From positions 1-39,271 of IMG/VR virus record IMGVR_UViG_3300023080_000001: a stretch of 39,271 bases of DNA; one strand, written 5' to 3'. Below the pieces are notes generated by a model that was not told the origin of the DNA, searched no databases, and saw only the letters and a program-made list of their open reading frames with translations. Origin of the DNA: a virus. Shown here in pieces: positions 31,945-38,799 of this stretch; positions within the stretch are counted from its first letter, which is position 1; every line of letters starts with the position of its first letter. The position numbers were made by a program, and so were the translations under genes.

Positions 31945-32155
31945 CAGTTACCGCGCCGATGTACCGTCTGCCGTACTCCCGACTGACGCGGACGAAGCCC
32001 GGCGTTGGCAAGTTTTCGGCGTGTCTCAAACCGGTCAGCTGCGTATCGCGAACGGCAGAACGTCGGACGTGATCGGCGTTGTCGAGGCTTGCGAGAAACG
32101 AGATGCAGCATCCGTCAGGGAGATTGAGCGGCCTTGGTGGAGAGTTTGGGGGTAG
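31829..32155 (+). CDS. Rz1: o-spanin (Rz1-like), lipoprotein, partly nested in the i-spanin
   Basis: The first 116 bases overlap the i-spanin in a different frame, the classical nested arrangement. The N-terminus is a lipoprotein signal (RYVLPLILLAATAPLYAGC) with the lipobox Cys at residue 20; the -3 residue is Tyr, less typical than Leu. The mature part of about 88 residues is longer than in lambda Rz1 (40), and its Pro content is moderate. It stops at 32155, one base before the stop codon of the leftward gene. Confidence 0.8.
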   Translation: MRYVLPLILLAATAPLYAGCATSIRVQAPTAGCSTLIPDSYRADVPSAVLPTDADEARRWQVFGVSQTGQLRIANGRTSDVIGVVEACEKRDAASVREIERPWWRVWG

Positions 32156-32164
32156 TCAACCCCC
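32148..32164. terminator. Compact hairpin at a convergent junction
   Basis: GGGGGT (32148-32153) pairs with ACCCCC (32159-32164) around a five-base loop. It covers the o-spanin stop (32153-32155) and the stop of the leftward gene (32156-32158). There is no T-tract. It may end transcription from both sides. Confidence 0.55.
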
Positions 32165-32356
32165 GTCCCCCTCAGTCCGGTTGGCGAGGTCGGGGAGCGG
32201 GCGCTTCCAGTATGACACACAAAAGGTGTCCCACTGGGATGCCCGAGCAGTCACAGAGACCAACTCCCAACCGCTGAACGACATTTTGTCCAGAACGTCG
32301 TTAGGGACGGCGTAGCCAAAGCCGGACACGACGTGGTGCTCAAACCTCGCGCTCAT
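32156..32356 (-). CDS. Small unknown protein (66 aa), last of the leftward operon
   Basis: A 66-residue protein with a beta-rich core (GWELVSVTARASQWDTFCVSYW) of the kind seen in short phage DUFs; no firm family. The ATG overlaps the previous stop (ATGA). Its stop abuts the o-spanin stop. Confidence 0.65.
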   Translation of the reverse strand: MSARFEHHVVSGFGYAVPNDVLDKMSFSGWELVSVTARASQWDTFCVSYWKRPLPDLANRTEGDGG

Positions 32357-32742
32357 CCCCTCCCCCCTTCCGTTGCTGTGCTGGCCTCTAGGGCGCGCAG
32401 GATGGCGGCGGCTAGAGCGAGGGCGGGGGTAGATGCGCTGGTGGTTAATCCGCCTGTATCAGAAGCGTCCTGATCATGATGAGAACGCCACCATGAGGGC
32501 GCGACAGACACGGTAGCCTTTCCCGCGCCAAGGCATATCTCGGTCACCCACCCCGGCAGCACCCGCTTGGTCAGCACGAGCGCGGCGTCCAGTGAAGTCG
32601 TCCAGTGACCGTCCCATGCTCCCCAAATACCGCCGCCCTTGTCTCCAGTGAGCAAGATTCCGGTAGCCTGCCCGATCTCACGGTCCAGTTCCCGGCTCCC
32701 CCGTTCCGCCCCCTCCAGCCGTTCTACAAGCGGGGTCATCAT
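32353..32742 (-). CDS. Phage ABA-sandwich-type protein (129 aa)
   Basis: The pattern SRELDREIGQATG, GHWTTSLDAALVL and ASTPALALAAAILRAL resembles the small phage proteins with an alpha-beta-alpha sandwich that are common near the early genes of many phages; their role is not known. A good ribosome site (AAGGAG) lies four bases before ATG 32742. It overlaps both neighbours. Confidence 0.75.
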   Translation of the reverse strand: MMTPLVERLEGAERGSRELDREIGQATGILLTGDKGGGIWGAWDGHWTTSLDAALVLTKRVLPGWVTEICLGAGKATVSVAPSWWRSHHDQDASDTGGLTTSASTPALALAAAILRALEASTATEGGRG

Positions 32743-32969
32743 TCGGCTCCTTTGTCGGTAGGGGCGAGGATCATGATGGTGCAGACGATCTTGCCCTCAC
32801 TTACGAGGTCGGCCTGTCTGCCGATGCCGACGTGATCCACGACCGCCTTGAGCGCGTCGCTTGTCACGTCGTATCGAGGCTCTTTGAATCCCCGACCGTC
32901 AGCAGTCGGTCGCCCCGCAAAGATGCGACCGGAAAAAGCGGCGGTTGCTAGTCTAATTGGACTCGCCAT
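32739..32969 (-). CDS. Unknown small protein (76 aa)
   Basis: A 76-residue protein with alternating beta and helical stretches and no recognised motif. ATG 32969 has GGAG seven bases upstream; GTG 32972 is an alternative that would add one codon. Coupled on both sides. Confidence 0.65.
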   Translation of the reverse strand: MASPIRLATAAFSGRIFAGRPTADGRGFKEPRYDVTSDALKAVVDHVGIGRQADLVSEGKIVCTIMILAPTDKGAE

Positions 32970-33616
32970 CACCCCTCTCCCGCATTGGTAGGCTGGGCGG
33001 ATAGGGCTGCGAGACGACGTAGCGTACCGAGGCGGATATCGCGGCGGATGGGGCCGTCCATGATTTCGGCCACAGAACTGTCGTCGGTCCAGTCCTGCCC
33101 GTCGCGGTCGTATGCCGTGATAAACTCGACTAACGGCACGACCGCCTCCCGCAGCCGCGCGATCTCGTCCCGCGTCACCCGCCCGACCGCCGCCAGTTCA
33201 TCCGGGGTGCGGGTGGGGGCTTTGGAACCGGGTTCGGAAGGAAGCGGCATCCAGTGGGTCGGGCGACATGGAATATCAATGCGCCTCAGAAACTGGAACC
33301 AATCCCCGTCGAATAGACCGTCAACCCATTGCTTAGTTTCCCATTCGTCGGGGCCTGTATTGTATGTCACACAGACCAAAACTTCGGTTCCGTCATCAAG
33401 CGCGGTCTCAATCGGTCTCCACGCCCCTTGATCCGGCACGGGCGGGGGTGCGGCGGCGAGAGCGTCACGCATGGCAATGGTCGCGTCGGCAAGTTCCTCG
33501 CCTTCATCATCCATATCGTCGCTGTCCAAATGCTTTACGCCATAATGATCGGCAGCATCGACTAGGCGGGTGATCAATCCGCGCGGCACGGTCACGTCAT
33601 CGGTTGAGCGGGTCAT
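32969..33616 (-). CDS. DUF551-containing protein (215 aa)
   Basis: The middle of the protein has the DUF551 pattern: WRPIETALDDGTEVLVCV ... THWMPLPSEP, found in many phage and prophage proteins of unknown function. The flanks are charged helices (KHLDSDDMDDEGEELADA, RDEIARLREAVVPLVEF). I chose ATG 33616 (AAAGGA nine bases upstream, overlap with previous stop) over the longer in-frame start at 33829, which would run over the previous gene. Confidence 0.75.
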   Translation of the reverse strand: MTRSTDDVTVPRGLITRLVDAADHYGVKHLDSDDMDDEGEELADATIAMRDALAAAPPPVPDQGAWRPIETALDDGTEVLVCVTYNTGPDEWETKQWVDGLFDGDWFQFLRRIDIPCRPTHWMPLPSEPGSKAPTRTPDELAAVGRVTRDEIARLREAVVPLVEFITAYDRDGQDWTDDSSVAEIMDGPIRRDIRLGTLRRLAALSAQPTNAGEG

Positions 33617-33822
33617 GGGCGGTCCTTTGTGGGGGCGTCGGAGATCAGGTGTGCGGATGCTGGATAGGTGGCGCGCAAGTAGGCCGCGAAATCCGGCTTG
33701 ATCGGCGGCTCGACCGTCGCCCGCTCGGCGATCTCGGAAAGGCAGCCTGGGCACCCGCAGTAGTGCAGGCTTTCGGCGAAACTGAGCGGCTTGCCGTCGT
33801 AAAATCGCAAACGAGCGCTCAC
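33613..33822 (-). CDS. Small Cys-containing protein (69 aa)
   Basis: The sequence contains LHYCGCPGC (residues 20-28), a compact cysteine cluster that could bind zinc with residues elsewhere. No family recognised. It starts at GTG 33822 (GTGA) and overlaps the next gene. Confidence 0.65.
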   Translation of the reverse strand: MSARLRFYDGKPLSFAESLHYCGCPGCLSEIAERATVEPPIKPDFAAYLRATYPASAHLISDAPTKDRP

Positions 33823-34358
33823 AGATCACCGCCCTTCATGGCAGCGAGGGCTTCTCGGGCTTGTCCGAGAATGCGCGGCGGGAACTTGCTTTCGATGGCC
33901 TTGCAGCCCTCAAGGTTCTCGATTGACGCGCCGCAAAGCGGACATGGGTTCGGCAGGTCGTTGTAGCAGGGGCACTGTTGCTGGCCCCAATCCAAGAACG
34001 CCCCCAACGCCTTCCGCCCGATCTCCACCCGCGCCTCCAACTCGGCTATCCGAGCGGCGGCGGGGTCCAGGGGCGTGAGGGCTTGGGACGTTTGCCCCCA
34101 TTTGTTAGGGTCCACTATCCAGCGAGACCCGGCGACCTCCAGCCCCTCCCCGCCAGCATGGGGCGCGGGATCGGCGGGGGCGGTGCGGAGGGCGAGGATG
34201 TCATCGACCATGCCATCTGCAAATGACGCCGCTGCTTGGACGGGGTTTGAGTACGAGGGCGTTTGTCGCTTGGCAAACTGGACCATTCCGTCACCAATAA
34301 TCCGAGAAATCGCCTCCCGCTCGCGCTGATCGACCTGGGCGTTGGGTGCGGGGGTCAT
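33819..34358 (-). CDS. Unknown protein with a CPC/CPLC zinc-type knuckle (179 aa)
   Basis: Mostly helical (QREREAISRIIGDGMVQF, AELEARVEIGRKALGAFLDW), with a cysteine cluster near residue 130-145 (CPCY ... PCPLCGA) that looks like a zinc knuckle. No family recognised. ATG 34358 is in an ATGA overlap. Confidence 0.7.
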   Translation of the reverse strand: MTPAPNAQVDQREREAISRIIGDGMVQFAKRQTPSYSNPVQAAASFADGMVDDILALRTAPADPAPHAGGEGLEVAGSRWIVDPNKWGQTSQALTPLDPAAARIAELEARVEIGRKALGAFLDWGQQQCPCYNDLPNPCPLCGASIENLEGCKAIESKFPPRILGQAREALAAMKGGDL

Positions 34359-34660
34359 AGCCAGTTCAGCCGATCATGGTTGTTGCGCCAGTATTTTGAG
34401 ACGCGGAATGGCACGGCATCTTTGAGAGGTTCGCCTAACACGGCGCACGGGATCACCATGGCGACGACCAGCAGCCATGAAAGCGGGTGCCACCATCGGT
34501 ACACGCCAGTCACCACGTCACCGTCGTCATGAAAACGGCAGACGCCTAACCAGTAAAACAACGACCCCACTCCGTTGAGCCGCTGGCGGACTTTCCTACG
34601 GAGGTCCGCCTTCGAAAGCTTGCCATTGAGTGGAGCCTTGATGGCCCCCAGCCCGCTCAT
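34355..34660 (-). CDS. Small membrane protein (101 aa)
   Basis: A basic N-terminal half (LSKADLRRKVRQRLNG) and one or two hydrophobic segments (LSWLLVVAMVIPCAVLG). Probably bound to the inner membrane. No family recognised. Coupled on both sides. Confidence 0.65.
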   Translation of the reverse strand: MSGLGAIKAPLNGKLSKADLRRKVRQRLNGVGSLFYWLGVCRFHDDGDVVTGVYRWWHPLSWLLVVAMVIPCAVLGEPLKDAVPFRVSKYWRNNHDRLNWL

Positions 34661-35475
34661 TCCGCATCCCCCTCGACAGCCGCAGGGGCGGGAAGGGGCG
34701 TGAAGCGTCCGTCGTTGAACTCAGCGGTGAGTCGAGCCCATTGTTGGCCGTCAGCGCCGACATACACCGTCACCTCATGGTCATCGTGCGGGCCATCCAT
34801 CTGGAGTCTTGCCGTACCCATGACCCTGTAATCGGTCCCGCGCTTGACGTGTCGGTGCGTCGGGCTCCACGGCTCACCCGGCCCGGCGTGTTGGCCTCCG
34901 AGAGGGGCGGAAAGGGCGGCGAGACCGTTTTCCAAGTCTAGGGCCTGAGCGCGCATTACCTTGGCCAACTGTACTCCAACAGGCTTTGGTCCGAGGGTTT
35001 CTGTTATGTCCGCAGCGAGCCGAGCTTGCTTGATGAAATCAGCAAGCCACTCCCTCAGCCGCGCGTCCTCCCCCCTCACGGCAGGGGCCGGTGACGACGG
35101 GGCTGCTGCGTAAAGCGCGGCGCGGACATCACAAAGATATTGGCGCGTGACCTTCACCAAGCCGTCTTGGCATCCCGCAATGGACGCCACAGTGTCACGC
35201 AACACTTTCTGCACCCCCTCCCCCGACGACGGGGCGGCAGGCTGGCGGGATGCGGCGATCAGGGCGGTTCGGATCGATACTTTAAAGGCTTCGATCTCTG
35301 TCCAGAGTGTCGTCGGCCACCCAGCCTTGTACGCGCCGTTCAAATAGGTCAGGAGGCCCTCTGCTGCGCCCCTAGGGATGAAAACGCCGTCACCTGGGCA
35401 CGGCCCAGCCTGAACGTCATCGTGTGCTGTATGACAGTAGATGCACGGTTCGCCAAAGTGATGTTGATCGGTCAT
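34657..35475 (-). CDS. Unknown protein with an N-terminal Cys-rich motif (272 aa)
   Basis: The start carries HHFGEPCIYCHTAHDD (residues 4-19), a CxxC with flanking His, a possible zinc site. The rest is mostly helical with a beta-rich end (RVMGTARLQMDGPHDDHEV) that resembles the small beta domain of phage DUFs. I chose ATG 35475 because it overlaps the previous stop (ATGA); an in-frame start at 35499 would lie inside that gene. Confidence 0.7.
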   Translation of the reverse strand: MTDQHHFGEPCIYCHTAHDDVQAGPCPGDGVFIPRGAAEGLLTYLNGAYKAGWPTTLWTEIEAFKVSIRTALIAASRQPAAPSSGEGVQKVLRDTVASIAGCQDGLVKVTRQYLCDVRAALYAAAPSSPAPAVRGEDARLREWLADFIKQARLAADITETLGPKPVGVQLAKVMRAQALDLENGLAALSAPLGGQHAGPGEPWSPTHRHVKRGTDYRVMGTARLQMDGPHDDHEVTVYVGADGQQWARLTAEFNDGRFTPLPAPAAVEGDAE

Positions 35476-35705
35476 GGGACAAGGTCTTTCAATGGGCACC
35501 CGATTGCCGCTGCGACCCGCATGAGGGTTTTGATCGGCATATCGGTACGGTCAGATTCAAGGTTGGCGATCTGGGCTCGTGAGATCAGGGCCTTTTCGGC
35601 GACTTCCATCTGCGTCATGCCCGCCGCGCGACGCGCAGCAACGACGCAGGCACCGAGCGTGGCGTTCTCTATCTCGCCGCACCCGCCGCAGTACGGACAC
35701 TTCAT
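35472..35705 (-). CDS. XRE-type HTH regulator with N-terminal Cys knuckle
   Basis: The N-terminus is CPYCGGCG (residues 3-10), followed by an XRE helix-turn-helix (AARRAAGMTQMEVAEKALIS, RAQIANLESDRTDMPIKTL). This fusion of a zinc-type knuckle and an XRE domain is seen in small phage regulators. It is the second gene of the lower leftward block, right behind a promoter-like sequence. It may regulate that promoter. Confidence 0.8.
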   Translation of the reverse strand: MKCPYCGGCGEIENATLGACVVAARRAAGMTQMEVAEKALISRAQIANLESDRTDMPIKTLMRVAAAIGCPLKDLVP

Positions 35706-35830
35706 GACGCGGTTCCTTCGCGGTAGGCGGTGCGGGCATCCGTGCCCAGGTCATACAGGTCATCCCCGCTCACCACAGGCTCACGGACAGGATCGCCCGC
35801 GCCCGTGGTGTCTTCTTGTTCCGGTTCCAT
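35702..35830 (-). CDS. Small acidic protein (42 aa), first gene of the lower leftward block
   Basis: A 42-residue acidic, Pro-containing protein (MEPEQEDTTGAGDPVREP). A strong ribosome site (GGAGAG, in the leader shared with other early genes) lies four bases before the ATG, and the stop overlaps the XRE gene (ATGA). No family recognised. Confidence 0.65.
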   Translation of the reverse strand: MEPEQEDTTGAGDPVREPVVSGDDLYDLGTDARTAYREGTAS

Positions 35831-35854
35831 CGTTCTCTCCAGTTCGATACCTAC

Positions 35855-35882
35855 ATAGTATATACGGCGGCGGTCGCGTCAA
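35855..35882 (-). promoter_or_regulatory. Candidate leftward promoter (sigma70-type)
   Basis: Read on the minus strand, TTGACG (35882-35877), 16 bases, TACTAT (35860-35855). The -35 is in the context ATTGACGCG, which also occurs at the other early leftward promoter (38860). The leader AACTGGAGAGAACG follows at once, leading to the 42-aa gene. Confidence 0.6.
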
Positions 35883-35885
35883 TCG

Positions 35886-36503
35886 TTATTCCGAGAGGGA
35901 CGCGATTTTATCGGTGACTCGTTCACGGATGGCGGTCGCTTTGTCCCGGTCGATTTTCACGGCCTGCTTTCGCCAGTCGGTCATACGGTCGAAGCGCGCG
36001 TTAAGTTCGTCGGCGGTTTTCGATTCGGCCAGGATTTTCTCGACGGTCGCTTCGTAGGTCTCCATCGAAAACTCAATGGCGGCGGGTTTCGGGCCGCTGT
36101 CCGACAAGCGTAGCGGCTTGATGTCAAACGCCTTGGGTTTACCGCCGCGTTCCTCCTTCAGCTTCACGACGACCATTGCGTCCAGGCCTGTAGCGGCATG
36201 TGGACGAATACCGCCGTGGGGCTCTCCAGCCCACTTGACGGTCGGGTCACGGTGAACGGCGACAGATTGGCCGATCCACTTCTCGGATTCGGTCGTCCAC
36301 AGCTGCGACAGGATACGACGAACCGTGAGGCACGGTTTCCACGGACGACCGTTCTCGCCGTCGTAATGAATCGTGACAGGCTGATCCCCGCCCGTGGTTT
36401 TTACGTCAACGCTGGTGATCGTGAGAATCTTTTCAGTCCCCATGATGTCGGCTGCGTTGAGTTGATCGCTCTTGGCGATAAGGGTGTGTGCGATGTCGGT
36501 CAT
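35886..36503 (-). CDS. Conserved phage protein paired with the YqaJ exonuclease
   Basis: A 205-residue protein with the stretches SDQLNAADIMG, QPVTIHYDGENGRPWKPCLTVRRILSQLW and SVAVHRDPTVKWAGEPHGGIR. I know this pattern from phage proteins that travel with YqaJ-type exonucleases and are usually listed without function. The strand-rich first half followed by a helical C-terminus fits a single-strand-binding or annealing role, by context only. Its ATG overlaps the exonuclease stop (ATGA). Confidence 0.75.
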   Translation of the reverse strand: MTDIAHTLIAKSDQLNAADIMGTEKILTITSVDVKTTGGDQPVTIHYDGENGRPWKPCLTVRRILSQLWTTESEKWIGQSVAVHRDPTVKWAGEPHGGIRPHAATGLDAMVVVKLKEERGGKPKAFDIKPLRLSDSGPKPAAIEFSMETYEATVEKILAESKTADELNARFDRMTDWRKQAVKIDRDKATAIRERVTDKIASLSE

Positions 36504-37201
36504 ACGATGATGTCTCTCTCAATGTAGCGCGTCGGAACCGTCCGAATGTCTGCGCGGTTTTTCACGGTGTTGTAGCTGTCGATTGCGGCCTGAACCTTGG
36601 CCTCGAAAGCGACGGCGGACTCTATGATCGCAGCCTCGATAACCGGATCACGCTCCACGGGCAGCACCATCATATCCATGCCGTTTGAGTAGCTGATCAG
36701 GTCGATACCCTCCAGCCCGGCGACAAGAATCCCGGTGTGGACCTGGATGATGTAGTCCTCGGATATCGTGCCGTTCGTCAGCCACTCGTGCGCCGTCTGC
36801 ACCTGATATTTTGCCACGCGAGACTTGCACTCGACCCCGCGAGGTTTCCCTACCACGATCCCGTCAGGCGAAAACCCGAGCGTCACGCCGTGGTCGTCGT
36901 TCGTGATGAACCCGACCGTCTCCACGTCATCGAAATGCTCGATATACAGGTCTCTGGCGAGTTCCTCTTCCTCGTGCCCCCTGATCATATCGGACGATTG
37001 AAAACGCGCCTGATCGAGCCTGGGGCCGTTGATCCGTTGCGCGGCAAGTTCGAACGCATGGGCGCGCGATTTCTCGTTGTCGGCAGGCTTGAACGTCTTG
37101 GGGGACATGATCAGCCGCATTTCCGAGGCGGTTAGCAGGCCGTTTCGTAGGGCAAGCCAAGAATCTGTGTTCTGTTCGATGTCGCGGTGATAGGTGATCA
37201 C
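36500..37201 (-). CDS. YqaJ-type 5'-3' exonuclease (lambda Exo-like)
   Basis: The protein has the YqaJ fold motifs: WLALRNGLLTASEM near the start, RGHEEEELARDLY, then LGFSPDGIV with the catalytic Asp and VECKSR with the catalytic Glu and Lys, and YIIQVHTGILVAG. PD-(D/E)xK exonucleases of this type degrade one strand of duplex DNA and feed an annealase in recombination. Length is 233 aa, as in lambda Exo. It starts at GTG 37201 (GTGA). Confidence 0.9.
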   Translation of the reverse strand: MITYHRDIEQNTDSWLALRNGLLTASEMRLIMSPKTFKPADNEKSRAHAFELAAQRINGPRLDQARFQSSDMIRGHEEEELARDLYIEHFDDVETVGFITNDDHGVTLGFSPDGIVVGKPRGVECKSRVAKYQVQTAHEWLTNGTISEDYIIQVHTGILVAGLEGIDLISYSNGMDMMVLPVERDPVIEAAIIESAVAFEAKVQAAIDSYNTVKNRADIRTVPTRYIERDIIV

Positions 37202-37257
37202 GATTCGACCCTGTATTTACCCGCGCGACAACACGCGCTATCTTGTTCGTCCGTCAT
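37198..37257 (-). CDS. Possible micro-protein (19 aa) before the exonuclease
   Basis: A GGAAGGAC ribosome site is six bases from ATG 37257, and the stop overlaps the exonuclease GTG (GTGA). The 19 residues contain a CC pair. An in-frame ATG at 37272 would add five residues. It may only be a leader for coupling. Confidence 0.4.
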   Translation of the reverse strand: MTDEQDSACCRAGKYRVES

Positions 37258-37287
37258 CGAATGTCCTTCCATCCGTTCGTTGATGAG

Positions 37288-37325
37288 AGCCCGCGCGGTT
37301 TTCTCTCCCGTTGCCCGCGCGGGCT
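37288..37325. terminator. Strong hairpin between two leftward gene groups
   Basis: AGCCCGCGCGG (37288-37298) pairs with CCGCGCGGGCT (37315-37325), 11 perfect pairs with a 16-base loop. It lies right after the stop of the gene at 37332 and before the 19-aa gene. On the plus strand TATAATTTA follows, but on the coding strand no T-tract does. Probably an attenuator or terminator before the exonuclease. Confidence 0.5.
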
Positions 37326-37331
37326 TATAAT

Positions 37332-37541
37332 TTAAGCAGCCCGCGCCTGTTTCTTGAGCGCGCGTATGTGCACCCTGATCTCCCGAAGATTGTCCTGCGC
37401 TCGTTGGGCGGCTAACTCAGCTGCACACAGCGCCGTGTGGGTCGATGTGCCGTTGAGCGTCGATGTCAGGCGGGACACTTCGCCAGCGGTGGCATAGGCG
37501 ACCGAGCAGACGGATGACGGGATGGCGATGCGGGGGGTCAT
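37332..37541 (-). CDS. Unknown small helical protein (69 aa)
   Basis: A protein with a Ser/Thr-rich start and a basic C-terminal helix (AQDNLREIRVHIRALKKQARAA). The ATG is in an ATGA overlap with the gene before it. No family recognised. Confidence 0.65.
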   Translation of the reverse strand: MTPRIAIPSSVCSVAYATAGEVSRLTSTLNGTSTHTALCAAELAAQRAQDNLREIRVHIRALKKQARAA

Positions 37542-37762
37542 GCGGGCACCGGTGTGAGGGTGTGTTTGGTTGTCCGTGCGAGATACTTGACGGTTGCCAA
37601 TCGCTTTCGACCGTCTGGCCGGGTGAATACACCTCGGATGGCCTTCACCGTGTCGTTGTCGTCGATCAGAGATTCCGGTTTATCAGGCCCGATCCACTCA
37701 GGGCCGACCAGCGGAAAATGTCCGTTCGTCAGTCCGCCAACTGACTGCCATGTCGCACTCAC
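37538..37762 (-). CDS. Unknown small protein (74 aa)
   Basis: A 74-residue protein (SVGGLTNGHFPLVGPEWIG, then a basic end, RKRLATVKYLARTTKH). I chose GTG 37762 because it overlaps the stop of the membrane protein before it (GTGA); longer starts would run over that gene. No family recognised. Confidence 0.6.
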   Translation of the reverse strand: MSATWQSVGGLTNGHFPLVGPEWIGPDKPESLIDDNDTVKAIRGVFTRPDGRKRLATVKYLARTTKHTLTPVPA

Positions 37763-37920
37763 GACGCAATCACTCCCACCGTCACGCCCGCGACGAACAC
37801 CCCGAACAGGATCACGCCGATGATGGCGTAACCGATCCAGGCGGGGACGTCGGCGGACGGGCAGCACATAGGGTCTTCAAAATCGTCGTGGTCGTCGTCG
37901 ATTAGGTCATATCGGATCAT
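37759..37920 (-). CDS. Small single-pass membrane protein (53 aa)
   Basis: An acidic N-terminal half (DLIDDDHDDFEDPMCCPS) and one membrane helix (GYAIIGVILFGVFVAGVTVG, about residues 30-49). It overlaps neighbours on both sides (ATGA, GTGA). Possibly an inner-membrane factor for superinfection exclusion, but nothing shows this. Confidence 0.65.
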   Translation of the reverse strand: MIRYDLIDDDHDDFEDPMCCPSADVPAWIGYAIIGVILFGVFVAGVTVGVIAS

Positions 37921-38090
37921 CGCACGTTCTCCATCTTCCTAGCCGCAACATTTGCTGCGGTTTCCAGTCGTGTAATCAGCAGTTTTACGCGGGCCGTATC
38001 TCTCACGGACACGGGCGGGTGACGCTCAATCCCCGCGATACCGTACGCCAGAACCGACATGGCGGATTCGAAATCGTAGGGGTCACGCAT
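37917..38090 (-). CDS. Unknown small helical protein (57 aa)
   Basis: A 57-residue helical protein (SVRDTARVKLLITRLETAANVAARK split around RDTARVKLLITRLE) with no recognised family. It overlaps the gene before it by eight bases and the next by four. Confidence 0.6.
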   Translation of the reverse strand: MRDPYDFESAMSVLAYGIAGIERHPPVSVRDTARVKLLITRLETAANVAARKMENVR

Positions 38091-38304
38091 GAATACGCCC
38101 CATAAACTCAGCCACCACCCGCTCCGAGTCGCGGATCAGCACCATCGCCTGATCCATCGTCGGGATTACGCCGACCGCGATTTCATCCCATGCGCCACCG
38201 GGGCCATAGAACGCCATGCGGTATCCAGGGCCGATGCCAGGGTCACAGAACCCGATGATCGCGGGCGTGGTTTGCGCGGCCAGGGATTTCGATACGGGGG
38301 TCAT
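38083..38304 (-). CDS. Unknown protein (73 aa)
   Basis: A Gly-rich, beta-type protein (GFCDPGIGPGYRMAFYGPGG, then a helix TMDQAMVLIRDSERVVAEF). ATG 38304 is used since it overlaps the previous stop (ATGA); a longer form would start at 38328. No family recognised. Confidence 0.6.
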   Translation of the reverse strand: MTPVSKSLAAQTTPAIIGFCDPGIGPGYRMAFYGPGGAWDEIAVGVIPTMDQAMVLIRDSERVVAEFMGRIHA

Positions 38305-38495
38305 TCCGACACCGACTCGACTAGCCACAGCGCCGTCTCCGGGAAGGTTAGCCGTCCGCCCTCATGAGGCCCGGTCATCGCCAGAACCCAAACCTCATCA
38401 CCCGCTATTGCCTCGACCTTGGCGCGCATGAATGTTTTGTCGGGGTGCCGGTGGGTGTTCGACACGATATCACCAACCTTAAATCGGTCGCTCAT
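38301..38495 (-). CDS. Small SH3-like beta-barrel protein (64 aa)
   Basis: The pattern FKVGDIVSNTHRHPD...RAKVEAIAGDEVWVLA looks like a small SH3-type barrel, a fold found in several short phage proteins. ATG 38495 has GGGGA upstream and overlaps the preceding stop (ATGA). Function unknown. Confidence 0.6.
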   Translation of the reverse strand: MSDRFKVGDIVSNTHRHPDKTFMRAKVEAIAGDEVWVLAMTGPHEGGRLTFPETALWLVESVSE

Positions 38496-38635
38496 TCCCC
38501 ATCCTCCACTTCCTGAGTTTCGACGCACTCCCAGCAAATCCCGTCGTGGTTTACGTCATCCTCGTTGTCGCGCTGCCATGATCCGCAAGTGATGCAGTAG
38601 CAGCCGTGAACTTGGGTGGTGTCGAAGTAGGTCAC
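38492..38635 (-). CDS. Small zinc-finger-like protein (47 aa)
   Basis: The 47 residues include HGCYCITCGSW near residue 11 and ICWEC near 31-35, i.e. paired CxxC motifs that should bind zinc. It starts at GTG 38635 (GTGA overlap) and ends in the next start (ATGA). No family recognised; nucleic-acid or protein contact possible. Confidence 0.6.
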   Translation of the reverse strand: MTYFDTTQVHGCYCITCGSWQRDNEDDVNHDGICWECVETQEVEDGE

Positions 38636-38799
38636 GACGCGGCACGTTTTTCGGCAGCGGCCATGCGAGCCATACGCTTTTGATGCGCGGCACGTCTCTT
38701 GGCGGCGTTTTCACGCATTTGCGCTTGTGCGGCACGGGCGGAGGGGCAATCAACGCCGCCTCGGGCATTCTGCTTTTCTTCTTCGGTCATCGTCCACAC
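38632..38799 (-). CDS. Basic small protein (55 aa), first gene of the leftward operon
   Basis: A protein rich in Arg, Lys and Ala (QAQMRENAAKRRAAHQKRMA), which could bind nucleic acid. GTG 38799 is favoured because the leader ACTGGAGAGA puts GGAGAG six bases upstream; an ATG nine bases further in (38790) is the alternative. Its stop overlaps the next GTG. Confidence 0.6.
   Translation of the reverse strand: MWTMTEEEKQNARGGVDCPSARAAQAQMRENAAKRRAAHQKRMARMAAAEKRAAS

Noticed and set aside
35140-36057. A 305-codon plus-strand frame opposite the XRE and exonuclease-partner region
   Set aside because: It crosses the promoter, the XRE gene and others on the minus strand; the composition is that of a reversed coding sequence.
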